Shown here: one piece after another, positions 4,067 through 5,221 of the stretch | Layout of the letters: each line of letters begins with the position of its first letter | Position numbering within the stretch: position 1 is the stretch's first letter | Assembly: GCA_902494685.1 (NCBI GenBank) | Contig: CABUUE010000112.1 | Location: forward strand, 1 to 5,221 | Source of the DNA: an uncultured Collinsella sp. | GTDB taxonomy: Bacteria > Actinomycetota > Coriobacteriia > Coriobacteriales > Coriobacteriaceae | Reading direction: 5' to 3' | DNA length: 5,221 nt | Notes under the pieces: model-generated | Databases searched by the model: none | Told to the model about the DNA's origin: nothing | Seen by the model: the letters and a program-made list of their open reading frames with translations, nothing else | Translations under genes and position numbers: made by a program

Positions 4067-5221
4067 CTAATACAGGCCCGCCTCGCGAATGGCCTCGACA
4101 GCCAAAGTGATCTGATCGGGCGGCAGGACCAGCGCCATGCGCACGTGCCCCTCGCCCGAAGGACCAAAACTCGCGCCCGGCGTCACCACAACGCCGGCCT
4201 TCTCCATGAGCTCCTCGCAAAACGCCATGGAATCGGTGCGACCACCGGGAAGCTTGGCCCACACAAACATAGAGCCATGCGCGTTGGGACGCTCCCAGCC
4301 CAGGCCCTCAAGACCGTCGCACAGGGCATCGCGGCGCTCCTGGTACTTCAGACGCTGCGCCTCGACCTCATCGCGCGGACCGTTCAGGCAGGCGATGGCG
4401 GCCTTCTGAATCGGGAAGAACATACCAAAGTCGATCTGGCCGCGCAGCTTGGCAAAGGCAGAGACCACATCCTCGCGACCGACCAAAAAGCCGATGCGGG
4501 CACCGGTGACGTTAAACGACTTGGAAAGCGAGAAGAACTCCACGCCCACCTCGAGCGCACCGGGATACTGCAAGAAGCTGCCGCCGGGCTCGCCGTCAAA
4601 CACGATGTCGGAGTACGCGTTGTCATGAACGATCAACAGATCATGCTCGCGGGCAAAGGCGATAATCTCCTCGTAGACCTCGGGCGTGCCCACCGAGCCG
4701 ACCGGGTTCGCGGGCAGCGACACGATCATATACTTGGCACGATCGGCAACCTCGGGATCGATGCCCGCCACATAGGGCAGATAATTGTGCTCGGCAACCA
4801 ACGGATAGTACTCGAGCTTGGCATCGGCGATCTTGGCACCCGCCTCAAAGACCGGGTAGCACGGATCGGGAACCAGAATGGTGTCACCCGGATCGAGCAG
4901 AGCCAGGCCCAAATGGCCCACGCCCTCCTGCGTGCCGTTGCACGACTGCACCATAGACGGCGTAATGCCCGAAACGCCAAAGCGACGCTCATAGTAATCG
5001 CACACGGCTTGCTTGAGTTCGGGCAGATCGCGCAGGGCATACTTCCACATCTCGGGATCTTGGGCGGCTTGTGTGAGCGCCTCGACCACGTGGTCGTACG
5101 GCTTAAAGTCAGGCGTGCCCACGCTCATGTTGTAAATGGTCTTGCCCTGAGCCTTCAGCGCGAGAAGTTTGTTGTTGAGCGAGGCGAAGACCTCCGCGCC
5201 AAAGCGGTCGAGACGCTGCGA
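4067..5221 (-). CDS. Class I/II PLP-dependent aminotransferase (5' end outside window)
   Basis: A fold-type I aminotransferase that moves an amino group between an amino acid and a 2-oxo acid using pyridoxal phosphate, in the cytoplasm. About 384 residues are visible and the frame runs open to the window edge, starting SQRLDRFGAEVFASLNNK; probably only a few residues are missing. Numbering from the internal Met encoded at 5126-5128: NGTQEG (64-69) is the phosphate-side loop, LPANPVGSVGT (138-148) holds Asn141, HDNAYSD (168-174) has the ring-stacking partners Asp169 and Tyr172, SLSKSFNVTGARIGF (200-214) carries the Schiff-base Lys203, and GHVRMAL (327-333) the carboxylate-binding Arg330. All expected catalytic residues are present. 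The overall style resembles clostridial and actinobacterial enzymes annotated broadly as LL-diaminopimelate or aromatic aminotransferases; the substrate cannot be read from sequence. That Met at 5128 is internal, because SQRLDRFG-type sequence upstream is family-typical. The stop is TAG at 4067-4069. Confidence 0.88.
   Translation of the reverse strand, partial: SQRLDRFGAEVFASLNNKLLALKAQGKTIYNMSVGTPDFKPYDHVVEALTQAAQDPEMWKYALRDLPELKQAVCDYYERRFGVSGITPSMVQSCNGTQEGVGHLGLALLDPGDTILVPDPCYPVFEAGAKIADAKLEYYPLVAEHNYLPYVAGIDPEVADRAKYMIVSLPANPVGSVGTPEVYEEIIAFAREHDLLIVHDNAYSDIVFDGEPGGSFLQYPGALEVGVEFFSLSKSFNVTGARIGFLVGREDVVSAFAKLRGQIDFGMFFPIQKAAIACLNGPRDEVEAQRLKYQERRDALCDGLEGLGWERPNAHGSMFVWAKLPGGRTDSMAFCEELMEKAGVVVTPGASFGPSGEGHVRMALVLPPDQITLAVEAIREAGLY

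Noticed and set aside
1..5221. CRISPR array, tRNA or rRNA genes, prophage or defence genes
   Set aside because: I saw no regularly spaced repeats, tRNA cloverleaf, rRNA signature, integrase or known defence protein anywhere in the window.

Overview
The window reads as an ordinary chromosomal segment of a GC-rich gut-type actinobacterium. My best guess is class Coriobacteriia, close to Collinsella. This rests on the base composition, the acetyl-type diaminopimelate acyltransferase (DapH), the L-lactate dehydrogenase and the Mbeg1/DUF2974-like hydrolase. It is inference from protein resemblance, not a database match.

Layout from left to right: (1) the 3' end of dapH on the + strand, running in from the left edge; (2) a 254-bp intergenic stretch (257-510) between convergent genes, holding a small hairpin (260-285), a long structured element (300-397, with a competing arm to 409) and a strong bidirectional intrinsic terminator (453-492); (3) a nucleoid-associated protein of the NdpA/YejK (NA37) family on the minus strand (511-1515); (4) a minus-strand Mbeg1/DUF2974-like alpha/beta hydrolase (1627-2787), bracketed by two inverted copies of a 33-bp repeat (1591-1623 and 2817-2849); (5) ldh, L-lactate dehydrogenase, on the minus strand (2915-3865), with its own intrinsic terminator (2848-2880) and a leader containing a strong hairpin (3892-3922); (6) a class I/II PLP-dependent aminotransferase on the minus strand, running off the right edge (4067-5221).

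Apart from dapH, all genes lie on the minus strand. The spacing and terminators suggest mostly separate transcription units rather than one operon. The aminotransferase, ldh and the hydrolase are separated by terminator-like hairpins, while the hydrolase may read through into ndpA. Functionally this is housekeeping: lysine/peptidoglycan precursor synthesis, fermentative NAD+ regeneration, amino-acid transamination and nucleoid organisation.

The least explained sequence is the long hairpin at 300-397. Read as RNA from the minus strand it forms a 16-bp basal helix, and its 9x9 internal loop resolves into three tandem G-A/A-G modules separated by Watson-Crick pairs. That is a hallmark of structured RNA rather than of a decayed palindrome. 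The second notable point is the transposon-like bracketing of the hydrolase gene by inverted 33-bp repeats.
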